From Limnohabitans sp. Bal53 (GTDB lineage: Bacteria > Pseudomonadota > Gammaproteobacteria > Burkholderiales > Burkholderiaceae_C), in assembly GCF_003063355.1 (NCBI RefSeq), contig NZ_NESH01000003.1, positions 292,653-356,652 on the forward strand: a DNA stretch of 64,000 nt. The letters are read 5' to 3'. The notes below the pieces were generated by a model. It saw only the letters and a program-made list of their open reading frames with translations, made no database searches and was not told the origin of the DNA. The position numbers and the translations under genes were made by a program. Shown here piece by piece: positions 18,689 to 28,247 of this stretch (position 1 is the first letter of the stretch; the number at the start of each line of letters is the position of its first letter).

Positions 18689-18725
18689 AAACCAGATTAG
18701 ATCCGGCTGAAACCGGACGTGGTTT
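18689..18725 (+). terminator. Possible 3'-end hairpin of the Ig-like lipoprotein gene
   Basis: AAACCA pairs with TGGTTT and, inside it, TCCGG pairs with CCGGA around loop CTGAAA. A short T-rich stretch follows. The internal loop is asymmetric, so this is only a weak terminator candidate. Confidence 0.4.
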
Positions 18726-18815
18726 CTTAGATTAGTCCAATGCCTCAGCTTTGTCTGGGTTGGCAGCGTGGCGTGGCCGGTCAATGTAGGCTGCGTCCCT
18801 TTACACTTGCAGCCT

Positions 18816-19514
18816 ATGGCCTCATCACCTTCCAAACGTGCACCGAAAGACGGTGCAGCCCGTCATGCCGCCGTGAAAAAACCCAAGAACCCGGTGCCCA
18901 AAGGCCCGTCATCCAACGAGATCCGCATCATCGGCGGGCAGTGGCGGCGCACGCGCCTGAAGGTGCTGGACAAACCCGGTTTGCGGCCCACGCCCGACCG
19001 TGTGCGCGAGACCCTGTTCAACTGGCTGGGCCAGGATCTGAGCGGCTGGCGCTGCGTGGATGCTTTTGCGGGCACGGGCGTGCTGGGGCTGGAGGCCGCA
19101 TCGCGAGGTGCGGCGCATGTGCTGATGGTCGAGCAAGACGCTGTGTTGGTGCGCGATTTACAAGACAACGCCACCCGCCTCAAAGCCAGCATGGTCAGTG
19201 TGCAGCGTGGTGACGCGGTGAGCGCTTTGGGCCGTTTGCCAGCGGGCAGTGTCGACCTGGTGTTCCTTGACCCGCCCTTTGACGGCCCCTGGTTTGATCC
19301 GGCCCTGAAAGCGGCCACCCGTGCCGTGCCGGTGGGCGGGTGGATTTATCTGGAAGCGCCTGTGGCCTGGCCTGCAGATGCGCTGGCGACTTTGGGGTTG
19401 AGCTGCGAGCGTCACCTCAAAGCGGGTGCGGTGCATGCGCATTTGTTGCAACGGGTCAGCCCTGAATCTGCGCCCATCTCTATTGCCATCCCTGCTGAAG
19501 GAGACACGCCATGA
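18816..19514 (+). CDS. rsmD: 16S rRNA (guanine966-N2)-methyltransferase RsmD
   Basis: Methylates G966 of 16S rRNA in the 30S subunit. The start at MASSPSKRAP gives 232 residues with a basic N-terminal tail; a start 16 codons upstream is possible but less family-like. The SAM motif DAFAGTGVLGLEAASRGA and the catalytic DPPF are intact, and IRIIGGQWRRTRLKV is the usual RsmD start of the folded domain. It overlaps coaD by ATGA, a widely conserved linkage. Confidence 0.95.
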   Translation: MASSPSKRAPKDGAARHAAVKKPKNPVPKGPSSNEIRIIGGQWRRTRLKVLDKPGLRPTPDRVRETLFNWLGQDLSGWRCVDAFAGTGVLGLEAASRGAAHVLMVEQDAVLVRDLQDNATRLKASMVSVQRGDAVSALGRLPAGSVDLVFLDPPFDGPWFDPALKAATRAVPVGGWIYLEAPVAWPADALATLGLSCERHLKAGAVHAHLLQRVSPESAPISIAIPAEGDTP

Positions 19515-20029
19515 GCAAATCTACGAACACCGCTGTGAACGCTGTTGTCACAGCCGTTTATTCCGGCACCTTTGACCCGCTGACCTTGGGGCATGAAGAC
19601 GCGATCCGCCGTGCTGCGCAAATGTTTGACCAGGTCATCATCGCCGTGGCCGTGGCGCACCACAAAAAAACGCTGTTCAGCCTGGACGAGCGTGTGGCCT
19701 TGGCGCAAGCCGCGCTGGCCGATTGCCCGAACGTCAAGGTCCTGCCTTTTGATGGATTGATCGTGGAATTTGTGCGTGCGCAAAACGCTCAGGTCATTGT
19801 GCGAGGCCTGCGCTCGGTCACCGACTATGACTACGAAACCCAGATGTCGGGCATGAACCGCCACCTGGCCCCGGAAGTGGACACCGTGTTTTTGCACACC
19901 AGCGCCCATGTGCAGCACATCAGCAGCACCCTGGTGCGCGAAATCGCCAAGCTCGGCGGCGATGTGTCGGGCCTGGTGTCCGCGCCCGTGCTCAACGCCT
20001 TGCAGGGCAAAGTCGCCACCAAGCATTGA
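19511..20029 (+). CDS. coaD: Phosphopantetheine adenylyltransferase
   Basis: Fourth step of coenzyme A synthesis: transfers AMP from ATP to 4'-phosphopantetheine. The 172-residue protein has the nucleotidyltransferase motif GTFDPLTLGHED (T/HxGH), the conserved RGLRSVTDYDYE segment, and ISSTLVREIAKLGGDVSG near the C-terminus. The N-terminal ten residues are an extra tail compared with the E. coli enzyme. Coupled to rsmD by a four-base overlap. Confidence 0.97.
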   Translation: MSKSTNTAVNAVVTAVYSGTFDPLTLGHEDAIRRAAQMFDQVIIAVAVAHHKKTLFSLDERVALAQAALADCPNVKVLPFDGLIVEFVRAQNAQVIVRGLRSVTDYDYETQMSGMNRHLAPEVDTVFLHTSAHVQHISSTLVREIAKLGGDVSGLVSAPVLNALQGKVATKH

Positions 20030-20037
20030 GAAACCTC

Positions 20038-20114
20038 TTGTGGGAGCCCACCCCGTGGGCGATGGGCATGGGTCACGCCCAGAAGATTTCGCCCACAGGG
20101 GTGGGCTCCTACAA
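20038..20114. repeat. REP/BIME-like inverted repeat between coaD and recJ
   Basis: Two arms of about 27 bases face each other: the left begins TTGTGGGAGCCCACCCC and the right ends GGGGTGGGCTCCTACAA, differing at only a few positions. Each arm also contains its own short palindrome (GTGGGC/GCCCAC). It lies exactly in the gap between the convergent coaD and recJ genes and may end transcription from both sides. The style matches repetitive extragenic palindromes; no second copy occurs in the window. Confidence 0.75.
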
Positions 20115-20116
20115 AT

Positions 20117-21826
20117 TCAAACCTCGGCGCCTTCGACCAAAAAGCGCACCCGCTTTTGCCCTTGCCACTCGTCGGCGTCCAGCCGGTAGGCCAGCTTGAC
20201 GCGTGCAGGCAAAGGCTCGGTGCGGCCAAACCAGATGCCGTCGACCGGCTGGCCTTGGTGCTTCATCTTGAGCGACAGATGTTTCTCGCCCACCAGCCGC
20301 TGCGACACGATCTCGATTTCTTCGCAAAATACGGGCGGCGCAAAGCCCTGTCCCCAGACCTCGTGGTGCAGCATGTCCACCAAGTCCACCCGGCGGTATT
20401 CGGCGGGCAGCGGCCCGTCGGTTTCCAGGCGGCGTTGCAGCGTGGCCGCGTCCAGCCATTCCATGGCCACCTGGTTCAGCGTTTCTTCAAACACATCCAG
20501 GTGTTCTTCGGCAATCGTGCAGCCCGCCGCCATGGCGTGACCACCAAAGCGCAGCAGCACGCCCGGGGCGCGTTTGGCCACCAAATCGAGCGCGTCGCGC
20601 AAATGAAAACCCGCAATCGAGCGGCCTGAGCCTTTGAGTTCGTGCTCTTTGCCAGGCGCGCTGCTGGCCGCAAACACAAAAGTGGGGCGGTGCAGCTTGT
20701 CCTTGATGCGCGAGGCCACGATGCCCACCACACCTTCATGAAAATCCGGGTCGAACACACAAATGGCGGGCGGCGGCTCGTCGCCTTCGTCAAACAACGA
20801 TTCGGCCATTTCCATCGCCATCGCGCGCATGTCGCCCTCGATCACGCGGCGTTCGCGGTTGATCGCGTCCAGCTGCTTGGCCAGCTCGTCGGCGCGGCCC
20901 GCGTCGTCGGTCAGCAGGCACTCGATGCCCAGCGTCATGTCGGCCAGGCGGCCTGCGGCGTTGATGCGTGGGCCCAGGGCAAAGCCAAAATCAAAAGTCG
21001 TGGCTTTGGCTGTTTCGCGGCTGGCCGCCCGCATCAGCGCGGACATGCCAGGCGGCAGTGCGCCTGCTCGTACGCGGCGCAGGCCTTGGGCCACCAGACG
21101 GCGGTTGTTGGCGTCGAGCTTGACCACGTCGGCCACGGTGCCCAGTGCCACCAGCGGGAGCAGGGCGTCCAAGCGTGGCTGGTTGCTCGCATCAAACACA
21201 CCGCGCTGGCGCAGCTCGGCGCGTAGGGCCAGCAGCACGTAAAACATCACCCCCACACCCGCGATGGATTTGCTGGTGAAGCTGCAGCCGGGTTGGTTGG
21301 GGTTGACGATGACTTCGGCCGTGGGCAATTCGCTGCCCGGCAAATGGTGGTCGGTCACCAGCACCTGTAGGCCAAGGGCTTGCGCCGCTTGCACGCCCGC
21401 CACGCTGGCGATGCCGTTGTCTACGGTGATTAACACATCGGCCCCTTGCGCGTGCACGCGCTGGGCAATCGGCGGCGTCAGGCCATAACCGTCGACCACG
21501 CGGTCGGGCACCAGATAACTCACGTTCTGTGCCCCCAGCATCCGCAGGCCACGCACGCCCACGGCGCAGGCGGTCGCGCCGTCGCAGTCGTAATCGGCCA
21601 CGATGCAAAGGCGCTTGTTTTGCGCGATGGCGTCGGCCAGCAGCTGGGCCGCTGCTTGCGTGCCCAACATGCCCGTCGGGGGGAGCAACAGGCTCAGCGC
21701 ATCGTCCAGTTCGTCTTTGGACAACACGCCACGCGCCGCATACAGGCGGGCCAATAAGGGGTGGATGCCCGCTTGTTCCAGCGCCCAGGCGCTGCGGGGG
21801 GGCACATCTCGGGTGAGCAAATTCAT
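20117..21826 (-). CDS. recJ: Single-stranded-DNA-specific exonuclease RecJ
   Basis: 5'-3' exonuclease on single-stranded DNA, used in recombination, mismatch and base excision repair. 569 residues from MNLLTRDVPPRS, which is the usual RecJ start; the frame is open 26 codons further. DHH-superfamily metal motifs are present: VADYDCDGATACAVG, VTVDNGIAS, and VTDHHLPG, plus the DHHA1-type GGHAMAAGCTI. The RecJ OB domain follows at the C-terminus (about 450-569). It ends next to the REP-like element and lies eight bases after the RpfE-like gene. Confidence 0.96.
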   Translation of the reverse strand: MNLLTRDVPPRSAWALEQAGIHPLLARLYAARGVLSKDELDDALSLLLPPTGMLGTQAAAQLLADAIAQNKRLCIVADYDCDGATACAVGVRGLRMLGAQNVSYLVPDRVVDGYGLTPPIAQRVHAQGADVLITVDNGIASVAGVQAAQALGLQVLVTDHHLPGSELPTAEVIVNPNQPGCSFTSKSIAGVGVMFYVLLALRAELRQRGVFDASNQPRLDALLPLVALGTVADVVKLDANNRRLVAQGLRRVRAGALPPGMSALMRAASRETAKATTFDFGFALGPRINAAGRLADMTLGIECLLTDDAGRADELAKQLDAINRERRVIEGDMRAMAMEMAESLFDEGDEPPPAICVFDPDFHEGVVGIVASRIKDKLHRPTFVFAASSAPGKEHELKGSGRSIAGFHLRDALDLVAKRAPGVLLRFGGHAMAAGCTIAEEHLDVFEETLNQVAMEWLDAATLQRRLETDGPLPAEYRRVDLVDMLHHEVWGQGFAPPVFCEEIEIVSQRLVGEKHLSLKMKHQGQPVDGIWFGRTEPLPARVKLAYRLDADEWQGQKRVRFLVEGAEV

Positions 21827-21833
21827 GGGGCGA

Positions 21834-22793
21834 TCAGGTGGTGATGAGTGCTCGAAGAGCCGCTGCAGGAGCAGGTTTGTTGAAAAGCCGGGTAATGCGT
21901 TCATGCCAAGCGGCAGGTGCGGCGGTGTAGGTGTGGGCGGTGTGTTCGCTGCAAAGGCTCAGAGCGCCTTGGCCTGTGGCTTTGACGTGTTGTAACAGGT
22001 CGGCCACGGCCGTGGCATCGAGCTGCTGCCAGGCTTGCTGCCAAGCCTGCACATCGCCAAGCAACACGCTGGAGCGCAGGACGTCTGACACGGTCACTGT
22101 CTCGGGCAAGGGCGGCGCCGCCGTAGGTGTGACCGCAGGCAGCGTGCCCGCGCCGTGCAGCCAAAAGGCGTTCACCGTGTGCTGCCTGCGGGCTTCGCGG
22201 GCGTCGTTGACCGGGTGGTTGTAGAGCAGCATTTGCATTTCGCTTTGCAGGCGTTGCAGTGGCCGGGCGGCGGGGTGCTGGGGCATCCAGTCTTTCACGT
22301 TCTGGCCAATCACCCGGTCGAGCGAGGCGGTGGGCAGCTCAGCCAGCAGCGCCCCTTGAGCGTGCCAGCGCAAGGCGCTGTGCCAAGTCACTTCCAGGCC
22401 GTCTTCTTGCAAAAACGGCTGCATGGCCTGCAAAAGCTGCTGCGATTCTTCGTCGCTCAAGCGCAAATGCGTGGGGTCGGCCATCACCACTTGGTCCATG
22501 CCGATTTGCCAGTGGCAGGGGGTCATCCAAGCTTGGGGCGCAGCGCTGGGCTGGCCTTGTTGCGCCTGGTGCCAAGCGGCCCAGGGCAGGGTGGGGGCGT
22601 CAGGTGCCCAGCCTAGGCCCTGGGCTTGAAGGCGTTCGTGGGGCAGGTGCGGCGCTGCAGGGCCAAGATCTTGCAGCACTTGCTGGCGCTGCAATAGGCT
22701 CAGCAGGGCTTGCAGATGGGGCAGCTGCCCACCGGTCCAGACCTCGGGGCCGGTGAAAGTGTGGCTGGCCGCATAGGGAATGATCAGGTGCAT
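21834..22793 (-). CDS. Phosphoglycerate mutase-like protein (RpfE-type regulatory protein family)
   Basis: A 319-residue protein starting MHLIIPYAAS. The segment HTVNAFWLHGAGTLP and the overall pattern recall the cofactor-independent phosphoglycerate mutase/RpfE-type proteins that are found just upstream of recJ in betaproteobacteria. No complete metal-binding set of a true mutase is visible, so enzymatic activity is doubtful. It runs with recJ, eight bases apart, and is divergent from lolC, which starts about 50 bases away. Confidence 0.72.
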   Translation of the reverse strand: MHLIIPYAASHTFTGPEVWTGGQLPHLQALLSLLQRQQVLQDLGPAAPHLPHERLQAQGLGWAPDAPTLPWAAWHQAQQGQPSAAPQAWMTPCHWQIGMDQVVMADPTHLRLSDEESQQLLQAMQPFLQEDGLEVTWHSALRWHAQGALLAELPTASLDRVIGQNVKDWMPQHPAARPLQRLQSEMQMLLYNHPVNDAREARRQHTVNAFWLHGAGTLPAVTPTAAPPLPETVTVSDVLRSSVLLGDVQAWQQAWQQLDATAVADLLQHVKATGQGALSLCSEHTAHTYTAAPAAWHERITRLFNKPAPAAALRALITT

Positions 22794-22842
22794 GGGCGGT
22801 GATTGTGGCAGCAGCCGGGGTCGCACTGCACAATACAGGCTT

Positions 22843-24111
22843 ATGTCTTTTTTCAAAAACATCCCCTACGAGTTGGCGCTGGGCTGGCGCTACACGCGTG
22901 CAGGCCGCGCCACCCGGCGAAACGGCTTCATTTCCTTCATTTCGGGGGTGTCCATGATGGGCATTGGCCTGGGCGTGGCGGCGCTCATCATCGTGCTGAG
23001 CGTGATGAACGGCTTCCAAAAAGAGGTGCGTGACCGCATGCTGGGCGTTGTCTCGCACATCGAGGTCTATGCCGCCGATGGTGCAGCCGTGGCCGATTTG
23101 CCCGCTTTGCTGGCCCGCCTGAAGGCCAACCCGCAGGTGCTGGGCGCGGCACCTTTCATCACCGCGCAGGCCTTGCTGGCGCGGGGTGAGGACATGAAGG
23201 GCGTGCTGGTGCGCGGCATCGACCCGGCGCTGGAGCCCGAGGTCAGCGATTTGTCGAACGACACCCAAGCCGGGGTGCTGCAGCGCCTGCAGCCGGGTGC
23301 GTTCAGCCTGGTGCTGGGCCGCGATCTGGCCAACAACCTGTATGTGCAAAGCGGCGATCCGGTGACTTTGGTGTCGCCGTCTGGCCAGGTCACGCCAGCA
23401 GGCGTGGTGCCACGCATGAAGCAAATGGAGGTGGTGGGTACCTTCTCATCAGGGCACTACGAATACGACTCGGCGCTCGCACTCATGCACGTCGAGGACG
23501 CGGCCCGCATGTTCCGGCTGGAAGGCCCCAGCGGCGTGCGCCTGAAGTTGCGTGACCTGCACCTGGCGCGCGAGGTGGCGCGGGATCTGCAGCTCGATTT
23601 GGGGCCGACATTTTTTGTGCGCGACTGGACGCAGCAAAACAAAACCTGGTTTGCTGCTGTGCAGGTCGAAAAAACCATGATGTTCATCATCCTCACGCTC
23701 ATCGTGGCGGTGGCGGCTTTCAATTTGGTCAGCACGCTGGTGATGACGGTGACCGACAAACGTGCCGACATCGCGATCTTGCGCACGCTGGGCGCCAGCC
23801 CGCGCAGCATCATGGGCATTTTTGTGGTTCAGGGTGCGACGGTGGGTGTGATTGGTACCCTGAGTGGTTTGTTGTTAGGCCTGCTGGTGGCCTTCAACAT
23901 CGATGTGATCGTGCCTGCGCTGGAGACGCTGTTCAACGCCAGCTTTTTGCCACGAGACATTTACCTGATCAGCCGCATGCCCAGCGAGCCCTTGGCCAGC
24001 GACATCTTGCCTGTGGCCATCATTTCTTTGGTTTTGGCTTTTGTGGCCACGCTCTACCCCAGCTGGCGTGCCAGCCAGGTCAACCCGGCGGAGGCGCTGC
24101 GCTATGAATGA
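22843..24111 (+). CDS. lolC: Lipoprotein-releasing ABC transporter permease LolC/E
   Basis: Inner-membrane part of the LolCDE machine, which extracts mature lipoproteins and hands them to LolA. The 422-residue protein starts [17 protein letters not shown], the usual LolC/E opening. It has four membrane helices (about 25-50, then 275-300, 325-350 and 385-405) and a large periplasmic domain after the first. The next gene, lolD, overlaps by eight bases. Only one permease gene is present, as in organisms where a single LolF-like protein replaces LolC and LolE, but a second copy elsewhere cannot be excluded. Confidence 0.94.
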   Translation: MSFFKNIPYELALGWRYTRAGRATRRNGFISFISGVSMMGIGLGVAALIIVLSVMNGFQKEVRDRMLGVVSHIEVYAADGAAVADLPALLARLKANPQVLGAAPFITAQALLARGEDMKGVLVRGIDPALEPEVSDLSNDTQAGVLQRLQPGAFSLVLGRDLANNLYVQSGDPVTLVSPSGQVTPAGVVPRMKQMEVVGTFSSGHYEYDSALALMHVEDAARMFRLEGPSGVRLKLRDLHLAREVARDLQLDLGPTFFVRDWTQQNKTWFAAVQVEKTMMFIILTLIVAVAAFNLVSTLVMTVTDKRADIAILRTLGASPRSIMGIFVVQGATVGVIGTLSGLLLGLLVAFNIDVIVPALETLFNASFLPRDIYLISRMPSEPLASDILPVAIISLVLAFVATLYPSWRASQVNPAEALRYE

Positions 24112-24799
24112 CACAAAAAACGCCGTGGTGCTGCAGGCCCAGGGCTTGACCAAGCGCTTTTCCGAAGGGCGCTTGGATGTGACCGTGCTGCAGGGCGTGG
24201 ACCTGGCCGTGCACGCGGGTGAGACGCTGGCAATTGTGGGCGCTTCGGGCTCTGGAAAGAGTACCTTGCTGCATTTGCTGGGCGGTCTGGACGCCCCAAC
24301 CCAGGGCTCGGTGCAATTGAAGGGCCAGTTGTTGTCGGCCCTGAGCGCGGCCGAGCAAGGCCAATGGCGCAACCGTTATTTGGGTTTTGTCTACCAGTTC
24401 CACCATTTGCTGCCCGAATTCAGTGCCCTGGACAACGTGGCCATGCCGCTGTGGATTCGCCGCCAAGACCGCGCCGAAGCCGCTGCCGTGGCCACGGGTT
24501 GGTTGCAGCGCGTAGGCCTGGGCGAGCGCCTGCACCACCGGCCTTCGGAGTTGTCGGGTGGCGAGCGCCAGCGTGTGGCGCTGGCCCGCGCTCTGGTCAA
24601 CGACCCGGCCTGCGTACTGGCCGACGAGCCCACCGGCAATTTGGACCGCGAAACGGCCGACGGTGTGTTTGCCCTGATGCTGCAACTGGCCCGCGAGCGC
24701 GGCACCGCTTTTGTGGTGGTCACACACGACCAGGCCTTGGCCGCCCGCTGCGACCGGCAGCTGCACTTGGTCAAGGGCGTATTGCAAGCGCCTGTTTGA
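24104..24799 (+). CDS. lolD: Lipoprotein-releasing ABC transporter ATPase LolD
   Basis: ATPase that powers lipoprotein release with LolC/E. 231 residues starting MNDTKNAV within the last codons of lolC. Walker [17 protein letters not shown], signature [15 protein letters not shown], Walker [13 protein letters not shown] and the H-loop VVTHD are all intact. The [11 protein letters not shown] segment is the LolD Q-loop. Translation is probably coupled with the permease gene. Confidence 0.96.
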   Translation: MNDTKNAVVLQAQGLTKRFSEGRLDVTVLQGVDLAVHAGETLAIVGASGSGKSTLLHLLGGLDAPTQGSVQLKGQLLSALSAAEQGQWRNRYLGFVYQFHHLLPEFSALDNVAMPLWIRRQDRAEAAAVATGWLQRVGLGERLHHRPSELSGGERQRVALARALVNDPACVLADEPTGNLDRETADGVFALMLQLARERGTAFVVVTHDQALAARCDRQLHLVKGVLQAPV

Positions 24800-24814
24800 T
24801 CGGTTTGACGCGCC

Positions 24815-25651
24815 ATGTGGATCGATACGCACTGCCACCTGGACGCGGCCGAGTTTGATGCTGACCGCGATGCGGTGCGCGAATCGGCTCGCCAAGCGGG
24901 TGTGACGCGCTGCGTGATCCCGGCGGTGCACGCGGGCCATTGGCCGCAAGTGGCGCAGCTGGCGGAACGGTTTGACGACGCCTACGCCTTGGGCATCCAC
25001 CCTTTGTATGTGCCGCAAGCGCAAGAAGCTGATGTGCTGGCGTTGGACCAGGCATTGACCGAGCGCCGTGATGACCCGCGCCTCGTGGCCTTGGGCGAGA
25101 TCGGGCTGGACCTTTTTGTGCCCGAGCTGTGCACGCCGGCCATGCGCGGGAGGCAGTGGTTTTTTTACACCGCACAACTCAAGCTCGCGCAAAAGCATGG
25201 GCTGCCCGTGATCTTGCATGTGCGCCGCTCGGCCGACCTCTTGCTCAAAGGCTTGCGCCAGTGCCGCATCTCTTCTGGCATTGCGCACGCTTTCAACGGC
25301 AGTCTCCAACAGGCGCACGCCTTTGTGGACATGGGCTTTGCGCTGGGCTTTGGTGGCACCTTGACTTATGAGCGTTCCTTGCAACTGCGCCGACTGGCTT
25401 GCGAGCTGCCCCTGAGCGCCTTGGTCTTGGAGACCGACGCGCCCGACATCCCGCCGCAGTGGCTCTACCAAACCGCCGAGCAGCGGGCGCTGGGCGCCGC
25501 ACAGGGGCGCAACAGCCCCGCCGAGTTGCCGCGCATCGCGCAGGTACTGGCCGGGTTGCGGAATGTGTCGCTGGCCGATCTCGCGGCAGCCTCCAGTGCC
25601 AATGCTTGTCGCGCTCTGCCCAAGTTGAGGGCTTTGATTGGCGCTCGTTAG
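24815..25651 (+). CDS. tatD: TatD family metal-dependent hydrolase
   Basis: TatD-type 3'-5' exonuclease/deoxyribonuclease, 278 residues, starting MWIDTHCHLD, which carries the first two metal-binding histidines. Other metal-site residues: GEIGLDLF, VILHVR, the HAFNGS segment, and LETDAPDIPP near the C-terminus. It begins 15 bases after lolD. Comamonadaceae TatD proteins of this length are common. Which of the several TatD paralogs it is cannot be told from sequence. Confidence 0.92.
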   Translation: MWIDTHCHLDAAEFDADRDAVRESARQAGVTRCVIPAVHAGHWPQVAQLAERFDDAYALGIHPLYVPQAQEADVLALDQALTERRDDPRLVALGEIGLDLFVPELCTPAMRGRQWFFYTAQLKLAQKHGLPVILHVRRSADLLLKGLRQCRISSGIAHAFNGSLQQAHAFVDMGFALGFGGTLTYERSLQLRRLACELPLSALVLETDAPDIPPQWLYQTAEQRALGAAQGRNSPAELPRIAQVLAGLRNVSLADLAAASSANACRALPKLRALIGAR

Positions 25652-25753
25652 TTGAAGGCAAGTGGACAGGTGCTTTGGGTGAAACCGACCCTGGTACAGG
25701 GCAGTTGCAGCACTGTGAGGTAGGAGGTCAGCCCGTGCACCCCGGTTATGCAA

Positions 25754-25784
25754 TGCCCTACCCATGCTGGGCATGGGCAGGGCA
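25754..25784 (-). terminator. Strong GC hairpin between tatD and the aminotransferase gene
   Basis: TGCCCTACCCATGC faces GCATGGGCAGGGCA around a two-to-three base loop, 13 of 14 pairs. It lies between convergent genes, 15 bases beyond the aminotransferase stop. There is no T-run on either strand, so it may be a 3'-end stabiliser or a Rho-assisted stop rather than a classic intrinsic terminator. Confidence 0.5.
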
Positions 25785-25799
25785 GGCTTTGTGGTGGCC

Positions 25800-26954
25800 T
25801 CAGGCGGCCAGTTTGACAGCTTCGGCCGGAGCGACCTGGTCTAAGGCGCTGCGCAACTGCTGCAGCGTGCGCTGCACGTTGTGCCACTTTTCCAGGCCGA
25901 ACAGCCCCATGCGGAAGGTACGGAAATCGGCAGGTTCGTCGCACTGCAGCGGCACGCCTGCTGCCGTTTGCAGACCTTCGGCCAGAAACTTTTTGCTGCT
26001 TTGGATGTCGGGATCGGTGGTGTAGCTGACGACCACGCCAGGGGCTTCAAAACCCGGTGCTGCCACGCTCGGGAAGCCGCGCTCGGTCAGCAGTTGGCGC
26101 ACGGCCCGGCCCAACGCCATTTGCTCTTCACGCACTTTGGCAAAGCCATAGTCATCGGTTTCAACCATGGCGTCACGCAAGCGCAGCAGTGCGTCGGTGG
26201 GCAAGGTGGTGTGGTACATGTGGCCACCACTTTCGTAGGTTTCCATCACCTGCAGCCACTTTTTCAGATCCATGGCGAAGGTGGTGCTGGTCGTGCCGTC
26301 AATCGCCTGACGGGCGCGTTCGCTCAGCATGACCATGGCGCAGCAAGGTGAGCTGCTCCAACCTTTCTGTGGTGCGCTGATCAGCACATCCACGCCCGTG
26401 GCCTTCATGTCCACCCACATCGCGCCCGAGGCGATGCAATCCAGCACCAGCAAGCCGCCCACGGCGTGCACCGCGTCGGCCACGGCTTTCAGGTAGTCAT
26501 CGGGCAGCATCATGCCGGCGGCGGTTTCGACGTGCGGGGCGAACACCAAAGCGGGTTTTTCGGCGGCAATGGCGGCAGTCACCTCGGCAATCGGAGCGGG
26601 GGCCCAGGCGGCTTGGGAGCCGTCCGCAATGCGGCGGGCCTTGAGCACACTGTGGCTCTTGGGGATCTGGCCCATGTCAAAAATCTGTGTCCAGCGGAAG
26701 CTGAACCAGCCGTTGCGGATCACCATCACGTGTTGGTTGGTGGCGAACTGGCGGGCGACCGATTCCATGCCGAAGGTGCCACTGCCGGGCACCAGTGCGA
26801 CCGAATGCGCACCGTACACGGTTTTGAGCATGCGCGAGATGTCGGTCATCACGCCGCCAAAACGCTTGGACATGTGGTTCAAGGCGCGGTCGGTGTAGAC
26901 CACCGAAAATTCGAGCAGACCGTCAGGGTCGATGTGGGGCAGCAATCCGGGCAT
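25800..26954 (-). CDS. Class V aminotransferase (alanine-glyoxylate / serine-pyruvate type)
   Basis: PLP-dependent aminotransferase of fold type I, 384 residues. The PLP lysine is in SAPQKGWSSSP, the ring-stacking Asp region is LVLDCIASGAMWVD, and the substrate loop is PGSGTFGMESVA. GGAGACACAC precedes the ATG. The active-site sequence groups it with alanine-glyoxylate, serine-pyruvate or 2-aminoethylphosphonate-like enzymes; the exact amino donor cannot be read from sequence. It stands alone on the minus strand between convergent tatD and a 210-base gap that holds nothing recognisable. Confidence 0.88.
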   Translation of the reverse strand: MPGLLPHIDPDGLLEFSVVYTDRALNHMSKRFGGVMTDISRMLKTVYGAHSVALVPGSGTFGMESVARQFATNQHVMVIRNGWFSFRWTQIFDMGQIPKSHSVLKARRIADGSQAAWAPAPIAEVTAAIAAEKPALVFAPHVETAAGMMLPDDYLKAVADAVHAVGGLLVLDCIASGAMWVDMKATGVDVLISAPQKGWSSSPCCAMVMLSERARQAIDGTTSTTFAMDLKKWLQVMETYESGGHMYHTTLPTDALLRLRDAMVETDDYGFAKVREEQMALGRAVRQLLTERGFPSVAAPGFEAPGVVVSYTTDPDIQSSKKFLAEGLQTAAGVPLQCDEPADFRTFRMGLFGLEKWHNVQRTLQQLRSALDQVAPAEAVKLAA

Positions 26955-27164
26955 GTGTGTCTCCGTGTTTCAACGCTTCAAAAGGCAAAGCTTACAGTAC
27001 CTTGGCGCAAGGGGTGTGGCGGCGTCTGACCCATGCATGGGCAGTGCATGGCTGGTTTTCCGAGGTCAAGCTGGATGAGGTGCCCAGCTTTCTGTCACAT
27101 CGGTCTTAAAAGATGCGTGTCATCAGCCGACTTGGTTGGGGTGCCAATTCGCTGGAATGCGAAT

Positions 27165-27671
27165 TCATTGGGTCGGGATTTTCAAAATGTCGAGGTGAAG
27201 GTTGACGTTCAGGTAATCCTTCACACCTGATGGCAGTTGTTTGAGTTGTTTCATTTCCGGTGAAAGCATCCAGAATGAGGGGAAAACCAAAGTCTTGGAG
27301 GTATCACCCATCAAGGTTTTGAACTGGTTAAAAGTCAGGCGTTTGTCTTCTGCCTTCAAATACATGGTTGGGCCACGCAGCCAAGTTCGTATGTCAATTA
27401 CCACGAACTCGGAGAAGGCCTCTTTCAGTTCGGATCTATGGCTCGACAGAAACCGCTTGTATTCCACACAAGGTGGGCAGTCTGTCGCACCGAGGTAGAG
27501 AAACAGAGGTTTTTCTGCTTTTCTGGCCATTTCAATAGCTGGCGTGAGATCAAACACGCGCTCGCGCAGCGAGAAGGGGGCCTCGACCACAACAGGCGAG
27601 TAGTCAGAGGGAATGGCCGCTTGGGTCGAAAAGACAAAAAAACACATCCACACAGCCAAAATTTGTCGCAT
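27165..27671 (-). CDS. Periplasmic thioredoxin-fold protein (CPPC active site)
   Basis: A 168-residue protein with a signal peptide (MRQILAVWMCFFVFSTQAA) and a thioredoxin-like domain carrying GATDCPPCVEYKRFL. The CPPC motif differs from the CGPC of thioredoxin and the CxxC of DsbA. A second ATG four codons upstream is possible. It lies directly after lspA on the same strand and overlaps nothing. GC and codon use are slightly below those of neighbours. A role in periplasmic disulfide reduction or in redox sensing is inferred only from fold. Confidence 0.8.
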   Translation of the reverse strand: MRQILAVWMCFFVFSTQAAIPSDYSPVVVEAPFSLRERVFDLTPAIEMARKAEKPLFLYLGATDCPPCVEYKRFLSSHRSELKEAFSEFVVIDIRTWLRGPTMYLKAEDKRLTFNQFKTLMGDTSKTLVFPSFWMLSPEMKQLKQLPSGVKDYLNVNLHLDILKIPTQ

Positions 27672-27700
27672 GGTCGTCCCCATCGTCGATACCGGGTGGC

Positions 27701-28216
27701 TCAACGCCCGCGCCGCACGCGCAAAATTTCGTCCAAGATCAGCAAGGCAGCGCCCACGCTGATGCCGGCATCGGCCACGTTGAAGGCCGGAAAGTGCCAG
27801 GCGCCCCAGTAAAAGTCCAGAAAATCGACCACGTAGCCGTGCAGCAGGCGGTCCACCACATTGCCAATTGCACCGCCCAAAATCAGCGAAATGGCCAGGC
27901 TGAAGAGTTTTTGGCCGGGGTGGGCACGCAGCATCCAGACCATGAAGATGGCTGCGGCCACGCCGATGCCGGTGAAAAACCAGCGCTGCCAACCGCCAGC
28001 ACCTGCCAGAAACGAGAAGGCAGCGCCGTGGTTGTGCACCCGCACCAGGTTGAAAAACGAGGTGATGGGCGTGCTGTCGCCCAACTGGAAAGCACCCAGC
28101 ACCAGCACTTTGGTGAACTGGTCGAGCACCAGCACCAAAAGGGCAATGCCCAGCCAGAGCGCCATGCCAGTGCTTTTGCCGGAGCCGCCTTTGCCGAATT
28201 TTTTGGAGCTGGCCAT
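27701..28216 (-). CDS. lspA: Lipoprotein signal peptidase (signal peptidase II)
   Basis: Aspartyl protease that cleaves signal peptides of diacylated lipoproteins. The start at [10 protein letters not shown] gives 171 residues with a basic N-terminal tail and four membrane helices. Both catalytic aspartates are in their conserved blocks: [18 protein letters not shown] and [11 protein letters not shown]. Begins 31 bases after the ileS stop, the conserved ileS-lspA order. Confidence 0.97.
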   Translation of the reverse strand: MASSKKFGKGGSGKSTGMALWLGIALLVLVLDQFTKVLVLGAFQLGDSTPITSFFNLVRVHNHGAAFSFLAGAGGWQRWFFTGIGVAAAIFMVWMLRAHPGQKLFSLAISLILGGAIGNVVDRLLHGYVVDFLDFYWGAWHFPAFNVADAGISVGAALLILDEILRVRRGR

Positions 28217-28247
28217 GTGCTTGCCTTGTCTTTCGGGTGGGTGAGGT

